NCBI GenBank assembly: GCA_033807775.1
Contig: CM066322.1
Span: 18,155,001-18,219,000 of the forward strand
Reading direction: 5' to 3'
Length of the DNA stretch: 64,000 bases
DNA from: Saussurea involucrata
Taxonomy: Eukaryota; Streptophyta; Magnoliopsida; Asterales; Asteraceae
Shown: positions 10,253 through 21,223 of the stretch, one piece after another
Numbering within the stretch: the first letter of the stretch is position 1
Layout of the letters: each line of letters starts with the position of its first letter
Translations under genes and position numbers: made by a program
The notes under the pieces: model-generated
Told to the model about the DNA's origin: nothing
Databases searched by the model: none
What the model saw: only the letters and a program-made list of their open reading frames with translations

Positions 10253-11584
10253 CTAGTCAATCTTTGTCATACTTTCATTATCTACAGCAACATTGGCTTG
10301 CTCTGGTTCATCATCAGAGGATGAGTCAGAGATCCAATTCTCCATCTCGGCGACATAACTCCTTTCTCTGTAGTTGTACTTGTATTTGTTCTTGTAGTAG
10401 TCTTGATCTTTTACAAGTTTTCCTCTACAGTTAGCAGAGAAATGGCCAGGTTTGCCACATCTGAAACAACGACCATCGTTTTGGTTGATGGGTTGTGCAG
10501 CATCAGTCTTTTGTGGACCAGGAGCGTTGTACTTCTGTTGAGGTTGAGGTCTCTGTTCTGTCGGGTTTCTGTTCTGGTGATTCTGTTGAGGTGTAGTATA
10601 ACTTCTGTCACCTTTTTCTTCTCTTTCATACCTTTTTCTTCTATCAAATGTCCTGTTGCCAAATCTCTGGGTAAATTGTTGAGTTATTAACGCAAGAGAT
10701 TTAGCAAAGGCATTTATATCACTATCCTCATCTGATGAACTCCTTTCATCATCACTTTCTGCAACTAAGCTCTTCTTCCCTTTCTTTTTCTCTCTTTTCT
10801 TATCTCTGCTAGGGCCATCTCTGTTGAGTTTCTCTTCTGCTGAGTTCTTAGATTCTGAAATCAAAGCGATAGGACCTGCAATGGTGGATTTGCCTTTTTG
10901 CTTGACAACATCCTTCTCTTGTGCGGCCAGAGTGCCATACACATCAGTAAGAGACCATGCATCTAAGTCCTGATTAGCTTGTAAAGACATGGACAGATTC
11001 AACCATTCATCATTTAAACTTTTCAAAAACAGAACATTGTTATCTTCCTTCGACCTAACAACCCCACACTTTTTACATTTGTTGATCAGAATATTAAATC
11101 TGTTGTAGGTCTGTTGTAAGGTTTCCTCAGGAAGTGCCTTGAAATCATTGTATTCATTTATACACTGGGTCCTTCTGTTGTTTTGGGTTTTGATACCACC
11201 CTCAAGTTGATTTAGAAGTTGATCCCAGATTTCCTTGGCAGTGACACATGAGTCTAGTTCTTGAAATATATCGTTCGGAATGGCCATAATCAGAAGTCTC
11301 ACTGCTTTAAGGTCATTTTCCATTTTGCTCTTTTCTTCTTCGGTAATCCCAGTGGTTTTGGGTTCGAAGTGAGCAGGAATCTCATCAGTGGTTTCTGTTG
11401 CGGGTACACGTGGGACATAAACCATGGGTTGGAATGGTCCATTCGTGACAGATCGCATTAAGTCCTTATCCATTCCATCAAGGAAGTTGACCATCCTAAT
11501 CTTCCATTGAGGGTATTCATCCCTCAGAAGAGTAGGAGGCTTGGTCAGAGAACCAGCAGTATAAATGGCGTTGATGTTTGCCAT
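10253..11584 (-). CDS. Copia1 Gag (capsid and nucleocapsid)
   Basis: 443 residues starting at ATG 11584, about 270 nt after the primer site. Residues about 1-240 match the plant copia Gag core, with a WKIRM motif near 27-31, an acidic helical middle and SLTDVYGTL near 210. A charged Lys/Arg linker follows, then one CCHC zinc knuckle, CFRCGKPGHFSANC, near residue 375, and an acidic Ser/Asp tail. It forms the virus-like particle and packages element RNA. It ends at TAG, followed directly by an in-frame ATG. Confidence 0.92.
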   Translation of the reverse strand: MANINAIYTAGSLTKPPTLLRDEYPQWKIRMVNFLDGMDKDLMRSVTNGPFQPMVYVPRVPATETTDEIPAHFEPKTTGITEEEKSKMENDLKAVRLLIMAIPNDIFQELDSCVTAKEIWDQLLNQLEGGIKTQNNRRTQCINEYNDFKALPEETLQQTYNRFNILINKCKKCGVVRSKEDNNVLFLKSLNDEWLNLSMSLQANQDLDAWSLTDVYGTLAAQEKDVVKQKGKSTIAGPIALISESKNSAEEKLNRDGPSRDKKREKKKGKKSLVAESDDERSSSDEDSDINAFAKSLALITQQFTQRFGNRTFDRRKRYEREEKGDRSYTTPQQNHQNRNPTEQRPQPQQKYNAPGPQKTDAAQPINQNDGRCFRCGKPGHFSANCRGKLVKDQDYYKNKYKYNYRERSYVAEMENWISDSSSDDEPEQANVAVDNESMTKID

Positions 11585-11850
11585 TCTTTGAAAAGAAAAC
11601 AGAGTATGAGAGTTTCAAATGGTCTATAATGAGAATAAGCTAAAGTATGAGGAACAGTAACCAATGAAATAGTAGAACAGATGTTTTAATCTAGACTGGA
11701 AAGCTTAGTATGATATTAAATGAACTGAGAAGATGTAAAATACTTTAAGCAGTAAAACAGAGTATAATGAGGCTTTTAAACACACACACAATCAACAACA
11801 GTGAATCAACCTTGGTAGATTGGATGCCTTGATTTGAGCAAATCAAGCGA

Positions 11851-11862
11851 GCTCTGATACCA
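11851..11862 (-). other. Copia1 primer binding site
   Basis: TGGTATCAGAGC on the minus strand, complementary to the 3' end of plant initiator Met-tRNA. It lies 2 nt inside the LTR end (ACCAACA) and sets the element's orientation. Confidence 0.93.
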
Positions 11863-11864
11863 AT

Positions 11865-12579
11865 TGTTGGTTCCCAGATTCACGCCGTATCACGATAATG
11901 GTAGTTAAATAGACAGCGGAAGCATTTAAATATAAAGCCATTAAAGTGAGTGATTGTATGAGACAATATGTAAACTGTGATATCAAATATAGAACAGGAA
12001 TATGATAACAAGATCAAATAAGAAACGCTGCTCGTATATTGATAAAGATAACACCAAGAACAAGATCAATGGTGTATCAAGAAATCACAGAGACAATATC
12101 GTACGGGATAGTGCTATGAGGATATGACAGTGTGCTTTTACAATTGTGGAAAACTATTCTTCCAAAAGCTTACAATTGTTTGTTCCACTACCTCGCTATA
12201 TATAGCCTCATAAAGTGTAGACAGTGTACTATCGTACCCTGGAATGACACGTGGAAAGTGTGTCTCCAATCTTTAGGGCATACGTGGAAAGGTGTGGACA
12301 CGTATCTGACACTTCGGATTTCTACGAGGCTTGGGCATAACAGAGGTCTTCACTTCAACAGAGCGTGTTATGACAGAACTCTGTTGGTCTTCGGGTATGA
12401 ACAGTTCTTCTGTTGATCTTCTGCCAGAGCTCTGTTGAGCTCCGTTGGTTTCACCAGAACTCTGTTGAGTTCTGTTGGTCTTCTTTGTTGGTCTTCTAAG
12501 TCTTCTGCTTTATCTCTGTAGGTCTTCTGGCTTGGTTTTATTTTCAATACTTTCATTTTACAGATACTTGGAGCTAACA
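11865..12579 (-). repeat. Copia1 5' LTR
   Basis: The inner end is exact: ACCAACA on the minus strand, next to the primer site. The outer end at 12579 (minus TGTTAGCTCC) is the best TG..CA candidate but cannot be proved without the second LTR. A TATATATA box lies on the minus strand near 12197-12204. Upstream of it (12340-12530) is a cluster of imperfect palindromes of the form CAGAGCTCTGTTG, which recur elsewhere in this element. Comparison with the 3' LTR beyond base 1 would fix the border. Confidence 0.75.
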
Positions 12580-12635
12580 GGTGTCTTATTGTGATACAAT
12601 TAGTATCATAAGTGCTTGTGTGTGTGTGTTTATTT

Positions 12636-12639
<4 letters not shown>

Positions 12640-12669
<30 letters not shown>
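12640..12669. repeat. (GA)n microsatellite
   Basis: About 15 AG dinucleotides inside the Gy1 5' LTR. The corresponding place in the Gy2 LTR (about 21510-21550) is also GA-rich, so the tract seems to be a feature of this LTR family. Confidence 0.95.
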
Positions 12670-12672
<3 letters not shown>

Positions 12673-12981
12673 AAAGAGAGTAATTAGAAGAAAGATCAAG
12701 AAGAAGAAGTAATTTCTATATTACTACAGTTGGGTTTTTAGGATTCACATCAAGAAAACAAAGGTAATAATCCATATGAATTCTCTCTTTTATGTTTATA
12801 AGTTGATAAAATAAGTATGTAGATGGGTTTTGGTAATTTTAGAAAGATACAATAATTTTGGGCCTGGAATAGTGTTCAAATGGTAGTGTAAAACATATCT
12901 GCAAAATATCATAAAGATTCATAGGTAAAATCTGCTAAAATATAGGTTTAGGACGAATTTAGTGGACTGAGACATTCATGC

Positions 12982-13229
12982 ATATCGCAGTAGTGGGTTG
13001 CGATATGGATGATAGTTGCGACATTCATGAGTGTCGCAGCCTTGTGTTGCGACTTGCTCATTTATATCGCAACAGTTGGTTGCGACTTAAGTTATATCGC
13101 AGCAGTTGGTTGCGATATGGTACAATGTCGCAGTAGTTGATTGCGATATGGTATTATGTCGCGATAGTGGATTGCGATATGGGTTGTGTATTGCGACATG
13201 GGGTTATCGCAATAGTTGGTTGCGATATG
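12982..13229 (+). repeat. Array of TATCGCA/TGCGATA inverted repeats in the Gy1 LTR
   Basis: About seven units of 25-27 bp, each an inverted repeat such as ATATCGCAAC-n5-GTTGCGAC, starting near 12982, 13031, 13064, 13094, 13126, 13157 and 13204. Spacing is about 30-33 bp in the central part. Single strands or RNA would fold into short hairpins, and duplex DNA could bind a dimeric protein. The motif core is shared with the Gy2 LTR array although the flanking sequence differs. Confidence 0.8.
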
Positions 13230-14041
13230 AGTCGAGGACTTTGTGAATTTTAGAGTTTTAGCCTTTAAAAGGTATTTGTACTTATGTGATTACAGATTCT
13301 GTGAATTTGGACTGAAAGATTTGGAGTGCTTGATAAATAGCTCGGATGGATTTTTGGTGATAAGCAAAACAGGTGAGTTTTACTTTAAAACGTTTTCAAC
13401 TGGAATACATATATGTGTGGATTGGAAATCTGATAGATAGTGTGACTATGTGTTTATGTCTGAAATATAATATATTGAGATATTGTATTTACATGAGTAT
13501 TCTACTATACAAGAATACGTTGGCCAGGCTTAGGACCGGTGTGTTGGCTGTAATATTCGTACAACGTTGTTTGGCTGTAATTGTCGTACAGCGTTGTTAA
13601 TTTATTAGTTGGCTTGCAACCAACTAATATGGCCATGGAAATGAGACAGGAGGTTTATGATGCGCGAGTCTTAATTAGTATTCATCTTTGGGTGATGTAT
13701 ATGGTATTTTGTGCAAAGGGTTTCTAAACTAACAGGGATTTTCTCACTTAGACCGCTAGGTCTAACCCTCATTTTGTTTTAAAATATGTATTCTAGGTCG
13801 TGGAGCAAATAAGGACAAATGATAGGATAAATCATGTCTAGCTTTTGGGAGATGCATGTTTTTGAAGATTCGAGATGTGTTTTGTATCTATTATGTTATT
13901 ATGATATTATGTACTTTATTAGGAAAAAGTTTGTACTGTTGACTACGGGACCGAAATTGTTAAATGATGTATTTTGTTATGAAGTGATGTTATGAAATAT
14001 ATGTCATTATGTATATATTTGGAAATCCGGGTTGTTACAGA

Positions 14042-14055
14042 TGGTATCAGAGACC
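14042..14055 (+). other. Gy1 primer binding site
   Basis: TGGTATCAGAGACC, a near match to the initiator Met-tRNA 3' end (the usual twelfth base C is A here), 2 nt after the LTR end. Confidence 0.88.
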
Positions 14056-14301
14056 TAGTTTAAGGGATTTAGGTATTCGTATCTGTACCTAGACTTAAAC
14101 TGCATGTGAAGTAGGATGTCCCTATTATTGTAGAACCTTGGGATGTTAAATATAAAAAGGTAGAAAGAACATCTTGTAAGGTAATTTCATATTATACATG
14201 GCCAGTGTAATTGTGATCTTACAGGTACATGTTTGAACTGGAATACCTTGTTATATGGGGTAGGTGCTTATGTGTATATTAACCTTGTTTGAATCTACAG
14301 A

Positions 14302-16248
14302 ATGGCAAGTGGTTCTAGACAAACGAATCGGGGAGGAGGAAGTAATTCTAATAGAACGAATCCCTCAGTCGGAACAAGGGGAAGAGGGGGAGAAAGAGGT
14401 AGGGGCAGAACTGGAGGCAGAGTTTAGGGACGAGGCACAGAATTTGTTACAAGAGATGACTTAGCGGCTGAAATGGGAAGACTACAAGCCAATATTCAAA
14501 CCATGTTTAACCAGACTCGTAATACTGAAACGGAAAGACCAGATCCTAACCTGGAAGACGAGATGCCTATCACACCTACTGTCGTACCGGTAATGAAAAA
14601 GTGTGATTATAAAATGTTTCTCGGTTGTAAGCCTCCTACGTATTTAGGAGACCGGGACCCAGTGAAAGCTATGAGATGGCTGAAGGAAATAGAAGCTATC
14701 TTCAAAACTAGTAAGTGTGCTAAAGAGGATAGAGTACTTTATGGAACATCAATGTTGAAGGGTGATGCTTTATACTGGTGGGAAGCTCATATTTCATCTG
14801 GAGGGTCTGATATATATTCTACCTTCTCTTGGGAAGAATTCGTTATAGCTTTTAGGAAACAATTTTGTCCTCATGCAGCGGTTAAACAACTGGAGGGGGA
14901 GTTTATGAACTTACAGCAAGGGAATCTATCTGTTCGGGACTACACCGCTCGTTTTCTGGAAAAGTCTCGATTCGCGGAATACTACGTTGCCACGGAGGCA
15001 ATGAAGATTGAAAGGTTTATCTTCGGATTGAATGCAAAAGTTAGAAGTTTTGTGATTGCTAAAGAACCAGAAACTTTCTCCGCCGCAGTAGATGTCGCGG
15101 AAACCGTGGAGCAGGATAAAAGGAGAGGTACTAGTGATAAGAGTATGGGAAAGAGGAAATGGGAAGGACCACAGTATGATCCGAAAAAGTCCAGGTTTCA
15201 AAGATACGATAACCGTCCACCTTTCCGACCAACGGAAAGACCTTGTCCGAAATGCAACCGTGTCCACCAGGGAAATTGCCAAGCTGATCCTTGGGTTTGT
15301 TTTAGATGTGGAAAGACCGGACATGTTGTTAAGGATTGTCGTGTAACGCGGTTTTGTTTCTCATGTAACTCTCCGGATCACATTCAGTCGGATTGTCCGC
15401 GGGGAAGGATACAGCAGGGTGGTACATCAGGGAGACCAGCAGTTGTTAGACCAGTAGTACAAAGACTAGAACCTCCAAGAACAAGGGGTCGTACATTTCA
15501 GATGACAGCAAAGGAAGCGGAGGAAACTCCGGATGTGGTTACAGGTACATTTTTCATAAACTCTACACGTGCTAAAGTGTTATTTGACTCCGGTGCAAAC
15601 CGATCATTTGTGTCTCCTTCATTTGCTGCTTTTATGCAATTAAAGCCTAAAGTGTTAGATCATGCTTTAATGGTAGATACTGCAAATGATAACCAAGTGT
15701 CGGTTAAAGAAGTATTTGATAGCTGTGTGATAAATATAGAAGGGTGTGGAGTACCGATACAATTATTTCCTATAGCTTTGATCGAGTTCGATGTGGTAGT
15801 GGGGATGGATTGGTTAGCCGAGAATCAGGCTAACATAGTTTGTAATAAGAAAATAATTAATGTTGTTTTACCTGATAAGAGATCAGTAGTGATTTATGGT
15901 GATCGTAAGAATCATCAGTCTTGCCTTATATCTATGATAAAAGCCCGTAAGTGTGTTAATAAAGGTTGCCCGAGTTACTTAGCCTATGTGATAAATACAA
16001 ACCTAGAAAAGAGTAAGTTGGAAGATATTCCTATCGTTAGTGAATTTCCGGAAGTGTTTCCTGAAGACTTGAATAGTCTTCCGCCCGTTAGACAAGTAGA
16101 GTTTGGTATAGATCTGATTCCTAGAGCCGCTCCTGTTGCTCGTGCACCGTATCGCTTAGCACCTCCAGAGATGAAATAAATGATGACACAACTGCAAGAT
16201 CTATCAGATAAGGGCTTCATCAGACCCAGTTCTTCGTCGTGGGGAGGT
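14302..16248 (+). pseudogene. Gy1 Gag-protease-RT start, truncated gypsy polyprotein
   Basis: One frame starts at ATG 14302 with a Gly/Arg/Ser/Asn-rich N-terminus. TAG at 14425-14427 and TAA at 16177-16179 interrupt it. The middle has the retrotransposon Gag core (YKMFLGCKPP, then LYWWEAH and FRKQF) and three zinc-knuckle-like motifs: CPKCNRVHQGNC, CFRCGKTGHVVKDC and CFSCNSPDHIQSDC. A pepsin-like protease follows with the active site LFDSGA and the later VVGMDWL. The linker EFPEVFPEDL leads into the start of RT (SDKGFIRPSSS). The sequence then jumps directly into LTR at about 16246, so almost all of RT plus RNase H and integrase are missing. It cannot move by itself. Confidence 0.92.
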
Positions 16249-16633
16249 TTATGATGCGCGAGTCTTAATTAGTATTCATCTTTGGGTGATGTATATGGTA
16301 TTTTGTGCAAAGGGTTTCTAAACTAACAGGGATTTTCTCACTTAGACCGCTAGGTCTAACCCTCATTTTGTTTTAAAATATGTATTCCAGGTCGTTGAGC
16401 AAATAAGGACAAATGATAGAATAAATCATGTCTAGCTTTTGGGAGATGCATGTTTTTGAAGATTCGAGATGTGTTTTGTATCTATTATGTTATTATGATA
16501 TTATGTACTTTATTAGGAAAAAGTTTGTACTATTGACTACGGGACCGAAATTGTTAAATGATGTATTTTGTTATGAAGTGATGTTATGAAATATATGTCA
16601 TTATGTGTACATTTGGAAATCCGGGTTGTTACA
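16246..16633 (+). repeat. Gy1 3' LTR, only the last 388 bp
   Basis: Nearly identical to 13652-14039. It starts abruptly inside the LTR, joined to the RT start through a shared GGAG, which marks an illegitimate recombination deletion that took most of pol and the first part of the LTR. It ends in GGGTTGTTACA; the following AGTAT should be the target duplication, whose partner was lost with the 5' border. Confidence 0.9.
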
Positions 16634-16643
16634 AGTATGCCCG

Positions 16644-16683
16644 GCGATAGTGACAGTGTCACTATCGCGGTGTCACTATCGCC
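16644..16683 (+). repeat. Near-perfect palindrome GCGATAGTGACA / TGTCACTATCGC
   Basis: A 25-bp inverted repeat at 16644-16668 with one central mismatch, followed by a third half-copy TGTCACTATCGC at 16671-16682. It lies at the start of the surviving Gy6 LTR. Confidence 0.85.
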
Positions 16684-17961
16684 GACGGGTCCTGAGGGTT
16701 TTAAACCCACGCCTTTCAGCCTTCTTTCATTTCTATTCCACATATCTCTCTCTAAATACGATTTTCTCTCAAGAAACCCTAATCCTCCCCTTCACTCTTC
16801 ATCTTCTTCCCCAAAATCAAACACCACCATTGTTAGAGAACTTTAACCTTTCAAAGGAAACCTTCCACTTCATCTTCTCCACTGATTTCTAGGGTTTTAC
16901 CCAACCCTTTCCACTCCATTTGAAGATTAGGAGTTGTGGTTCATCTTGGAGGTTGTAGAGACATTTTGGGTCGGTGGATTCAAATATTGGTAAGGTAATC
17001 TTCTCTTCTCTTCATTTTTGAAGTTAGGGTTTTGTTTAAATGGGTATTGTTGGTGTAACTTGGTTGGATGATGATTTCTTGTGGTTAGATCTAAATAGTT
17101 GTGGTTGGAACTTATGGATCTAGGTTTTTGATGTTTTGGCTTGAGGATGCAAACTTCATCAAAGGAGCATACGTTTGGAGAAACTCTAGATTTAACTAAA
17201 TCTAGCAAGGCGAGTTCAAGTTACTTTGCAAAAACTTTGTACATGCCAAAATGAGTATTTTACAAATATTTGTGTGTTTTACTTGAAAATGTATATGGTT
17301 GAGTTAATTGGATAGTTGAACTCTTTTGAAGTGTTTATCTTCATAAATGTGTTAAACACCCATATTTGGGGCTTTTGGATATTTGGACGGTTAGAAACCA
17401 TATTTTGCCTTTAAAAGATTATTTGCTCAAAATGAGATTGAATTGATGGTTTAATCATATATGTGTAAATGATTTTGTAAACCATTTGAGAAAATGCACT
17501 TTTAGTGGTATGGGTCATTTTGAGAATGTTAAGAGTGTGAGTCCTTTGGGAAAATCCTTTTGTTTAACCCGTAATGAGTTTTGGGGTTAATGATGATTTT
17601 GGGGTATTGCTTGCCTAAATAATGTTTAAATGCGTTTTATGCGATGATGACCGACATTATGGGTCTAGCAAGCTTGGAGCACTTTGTGCGGAGTTTGACT
17701 TTGAGATAGTCCTGGGACATTTGTCCGGTTTAAATGGCTCGATATGGAGTCTTGTTTATGGGTTGCTTTTATTGCACCATTTTGCATATTATTGCACGTT
17801 TGGATATTTACATGCTTGGGTGAGTGAGTCATTCCGGAATAGGCATGTTGTTTGTAGATTGTATTGCATTGGATCCATAGGCATTTGAGTTTCCCTTAGT
17901 CTCGCGGGCAAGAGGTCGGAATTGATTGAGCTCAGTTTTACGGGACGTTAGTTTATTTTGT

Positions 17962-18161
17962 AGCACGGAATAGGCATCGGGTTTCATGATAAGTAAGGCG
18001 TGGACCTAGATGGTCGGGCGTCATCTCATGGGCAGTAAGGTGTAATTCCATATATGTGCTTAGCACGGGATAGGCATCGGGTTCTATGATAAGTAAGGCG
18101 TGGACCTATATGGTCGAGCGTCGTCTCATGGGCAGTAAGGTGTAATCCCTAATGTGCTGTT
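17962..18161 (+). repeat. 100-bp tandem duplication in the Gy6 LTR
   Basis: Two units starting AGCACGG at 17962 and 18062, so the period is 100 bp, with about ten mismatches by eye. Both contain ATAGGCATCGGGTT and GGGCAGTAAGGTGTAAT. No reading frame is conserved. Confidence 0.85.
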
Positions 18162-19240
18162 GTGGATTTGGAGTGACCCAATGTATAGACCTGAAGTGGT
18201 TGAAGTTGGGAACTCCCTAGTCTCGCGGGCAATAGATCTAGAGTTATTGAGATCAGTTTACGAGAGTAATCCACGTGTGTGTTTTTATTGCATAGTAGGT
18301 GACCCACTTTAGTGTTCCGTCACGTGCGATGTATACGGGTCTCCCCCGTCACCGAAAGGTGTTGTTTTGGGTATTTGTTGCAACTCATGTTTTCGGTGAC
18401 TTGTTATATTTATATGGATTGTTTTCCATGGTACGTAAGTTGTGGTTTATATCTCATCCGTGAGTGATGTTTCAGGTATTTGTGTTTATCCATGTTTTGG
18501 GATGTTTTGGAATAACGGCGAGTTGAACTATGTATTTAATCGCTTTGGGAATCAAATGCTATTTCACCTTTCGGATACGGGTCTTCCCTTTTATGGTATT
18601 TGGATTTTAATACATTCTACGTTGGCGTGAGTTTTGCTTCGTATTATGTTTCCAATGAAAAGTTATATTTAAATGGATGGTTTCCATGTTTTATGGGTTG
18701 AGTATGTATTGTCAACCGTATGTGAAGGTTTTGCCTAACTAGATTTATTCACGTATTTGGGTGCGTTGGAAAATGAGTCATTTATGCCGCTTGGGAAACC
18801 CTTTGGAAATGATAATCTTTGTCGCAAACTTTCAGTGAAAGACTTGTTTAAATCATGACTAAAACTACTACCTTCCGATTTATGATTTTATGTGGTCATG
18901 ATAAAATGATTGAACTCACTAGGCGTAAGCCTAACCCTTTTTATTTGTCGGCATGTGCAACAGGCTCAGGTTGGGGGTAGCTCTAGCTACATTGTGAAGT
19001 GACGAGTGCTAGTAGAGTGCACGAGAGGTGATTTGATTAGTGAAGCTTTCCGCATTCGTTTGGACTAGCAACTTGTGTTGTATTAAGTAACGCCCATCTT
19101 AAGTCATTAACTGTAGAAATTATGATGTTTTTAATTCCGAGGTATTTTGATGAAGGAATTGTAGAAATGATTTTATACATTTTGGTTAATTTATTGAAAT
19201 TTTAAAGTTAGTTGCTCGTCCCAAATTTGAGGGTGTTACA

Positions 19241-20424
19241 TCGTGCGATTTGCCCATAGGACCGAAGGAAGCTCTTCGACCCATCTTCCCTTTGCGGCTT
19301 GTAATCTTTTCTTAATTGAAGCAATGATAGTCTTGTTGCTTGACTCAGCAAGTCCATTTTCTTGTGGATACATGGGGGTTGAGGTCGTAAGTTTGATATT
19401 GCGGTCCTCGCAGAACTGTTGAGTCATGTCGCTTATGAATTGAGATCCATTGTCACAGACAATTTCAGATGGAATCCCGAATCTTCTGCCCCGGGGCGGG
19501 TGGCAATTTGCCAACAATGTCCATACCCCACCTCATGAAGGGCCACATGATCAGTGTCGAATGTAAAGGTTCAGATGGTTTATGGGACGTACCTGAATGT
19601 CGCTGGCAAGGGTCACAGTTTTGGATGTACCTGACGGCGTCTTGTCGTAGTGTTGGCCAAAAGTAACCTTGTCGAGAGATACGATTAGCCAAACTACGAC
19701 CTCCTGAATGATTGCCACATTCACCCTCGTGCATTTCTTGAAGGATCCTTTGGACTTGATTCTTACTGACGACACACCTTAGGTTCAAGCCTGTCGATGA
19801 TCGTCGATAGAGTGTATCTCCGATCATGACATAATTGGATGCCTTGAACCTGATTTTTCGAGCTTCCATCTTGTCTTCTGGGAGTTGGTCGTGCATAAGA
19901 AAATTTCGGACGTCACACGACCAATCGTCTTCTTGGTCCTCGATCTGGACGATGTCGTTACTTTCGATGGACGACATCGCTAGATGGATCATAGGAATAC
20001 TGTCGAATATTGGTTCGACTAGAGCAGACCCAAGGTTTGCTAGAGCATCAGTCTGAGTATTATGATCTCTTGGAATTTGCTTAATAGAAAAAGATTTGAA
20101 TTTTTCTGACTTTTCTTTTGCTACCTTTAGGTATGCTGTCATTTTTGAGTCTTTGGCTGCGAATTCTCCATTTATCTTATTTACGACCAGAAGAGAATCG
20201 CTTTTGACGTGCAGCGAGGTTGCCCCCGAGTCATAGGCCATATTCATTCCTACGATCAGGGCTTCATACTCAGCTTCGTTGTTGGTGGCTTTGAAGTCGC
20301 ACCGGACTGAATACACCATCTTGCCCCCCTGTGGCGACTTTAAGACGATGCCAAGTTCTGAACCTCTGACGTTAGATGACCCATCGACGTACAGAATCCA
20401 AGGTACGTCGTCGTGAGTCGCCAC
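19241..20424 (-). pseudogene. Gy5 archaeal-type RNase H and integrase (Tat gypsy), broken
   Basis: Read on the minus strand from 20424: an RNase H domain of the second, archaeal type, starting VDGSSN with TNNEAEYEALI near residue 50 and the aspartate in VKSDSLLVV. The IPRDHN...DALANLGS block follows, then the integrase zinc finger (HSGGRSL, then CDPCQRHSG) and [16 protein letters not shown]. Next the sequence skips about 120 bp that Gy3 retains, which removes the first integrase aspartate (LTDYFSK in Gy3). It resumes at FGIPSEIVCDNGSQF with the second Asp and NGLAESSNKT with the Glu. The dual RNase H identifies the Tat lineage. At 19241 the frame is cut by the Gy6 LTR. Confidence 0.88.
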
Positions 20425-20439
20425 AATTAATACTTAAAG

Positions 20440-21223
20440 CTCTGCTTATTTCCCTAATTCAGGGCTAAAATCAGCAATGAAGTCTGCCAAGGCTTGCGAT
20501 TTGATGGCGGTCCTGGGTTTGAACGTGATGTCGTAACTGCTGAGATATATGCTCCACTTTGCTAAACGTCATGTCAACTCAGGTTTTCTCAAGAAAGACT
20601 TAAGAGGAAAGTTAGTTACAACAATAATCGGATGCGACTCGAAGTAGTGTCATAATTTCTTTGCGGCTGTAACGAGCGACAAGAGTAGTTTTTCCATTGA
20701 GGAATACCTGGTTTCAGCGTCTAAGAGGGATTTACTTACATAACAGATTGGCAGTTGCTGCTTTTCATCTTCTCGTGTTAGGACGGCACTTACTGCATTA
20801 GGACTTACAGCTAAATATAGTTGTAAGACTTCGTGGTCGTCAGACTTTGATAGCAAAGGAGGCGATGTCATGTATGCTTTCAATTTTTGTAGCGCTTGCT
20901 CATGTTCGTTGGTCCAGTCGAAGCCTTTATTTTTCCTGAGGACGTTATAGAATAAATGACATCTATCTGAGGATCGAGAGATAAACCTGTTCAGGGCAAC
21001 CACTCGACCAGTGAGCATTTGAACTTCTTTGAAATTTCTAGGAGATTTAATCTCGATGATAGCCTTGATTTGATCGGGGTTAGCTTCGATTCCCCGTCGA
21101 GTAACCATGTAACCCAAGAATTTTCCTGCACTGACTCCAAAGGAACACTTCGTCGGGTTGAGCTTCATACTATACTTACGAAGGATGTCGAACGACTGCC
21201 TCAAATGTTCGACATGATCGACT
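20440..21223 (-). pseudogene. Gy5 RT C-terminus and first RNase H, broken
   Basis: From 21223 on the minus strand: HLRQSFDILRKYSMKLNPTKCSFG, the thumb of a gypsy RT, then the connection to the first RNase H (NAVSAVLTRED, KQQLPICYVSKSL, SSMEKL). TGA at 20650-20652 replaces the CGA codon that Gy3 keeps. Further in-frame stops occur downstream (near 20572 and 20435-20448). The N-terminal half of the same RT lies at 44414 onward, because Gy2 is inserted between the two halves. Confidence 0.88.

Larger units (their letters stand above)
1..12579 (-). mobile_element. Copia1: SIRE-like Ty1/copia retrotransposon, 3' end outside window
   Basis: On the minus strand the order is LTR (11865 to about 12579), initiator-Met primer site (11851-11862), gag (from 11584), a long coiled-coil region, PR-INT-RT-RNase H (to 4964), a 960-bp spacer with two GGGGGAGC purine tracts, and a very long third frame that leaves the window at base 1. 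The large Gag with a coiled-coil extension, the purine tracts and the extra frame after pol are features of the SIRE lineage of plant copia elements. The element sits inside the 5' LTR of gypsy element Gy1, because the sequence right of it resembles the LTR interior of the related element Gy2. Its 3' LTR and target duplication lie outside, so the exact 5' border near 12579 is inferred from a TG..CA end only. Confidence 0.85.
12580..14039 (+). repeat. Gy1 5' LTR, left part lost to the Copia1 insertion
   Basis: The right end is GGGTTGTTACA, next to a primer site at 14042. The last 388 bp (13652-14039) recur at 16246-16633 with only a handful of differences, which proves LTR status. The middle part resembles the Gy2 LTR in order: GA-rich tract, GAAGAAGAAG, an AACATATCTGCAAA block, then a hairpin array. 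The beginning is cut by Copia1, so the total length is unknown. Confidence 0.85.
16634..19240 (+). repeat. Gy6: gypsy-type LTR, 5' part outside window
   Basis: About 2.6 kb without coding capacity, ending in GAGGGTGTTACA directly before Gy5 integrase sequence, so it is an LTR end. The strand follows from the TTACA end. It contains leader-like pyrimidine-rich sequence with CCCTAA(T) words (16740-16920), a 100-bp tandem duplication (17962-18161) and a repeated AGTCTCGCGGGCAA word (17897, 18218). The left part was displaced by Gy1 and is not in the window, so I cannot tell a solo LTR from the end of a full element. No TATA box is convincing. Confidence 0.7.
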
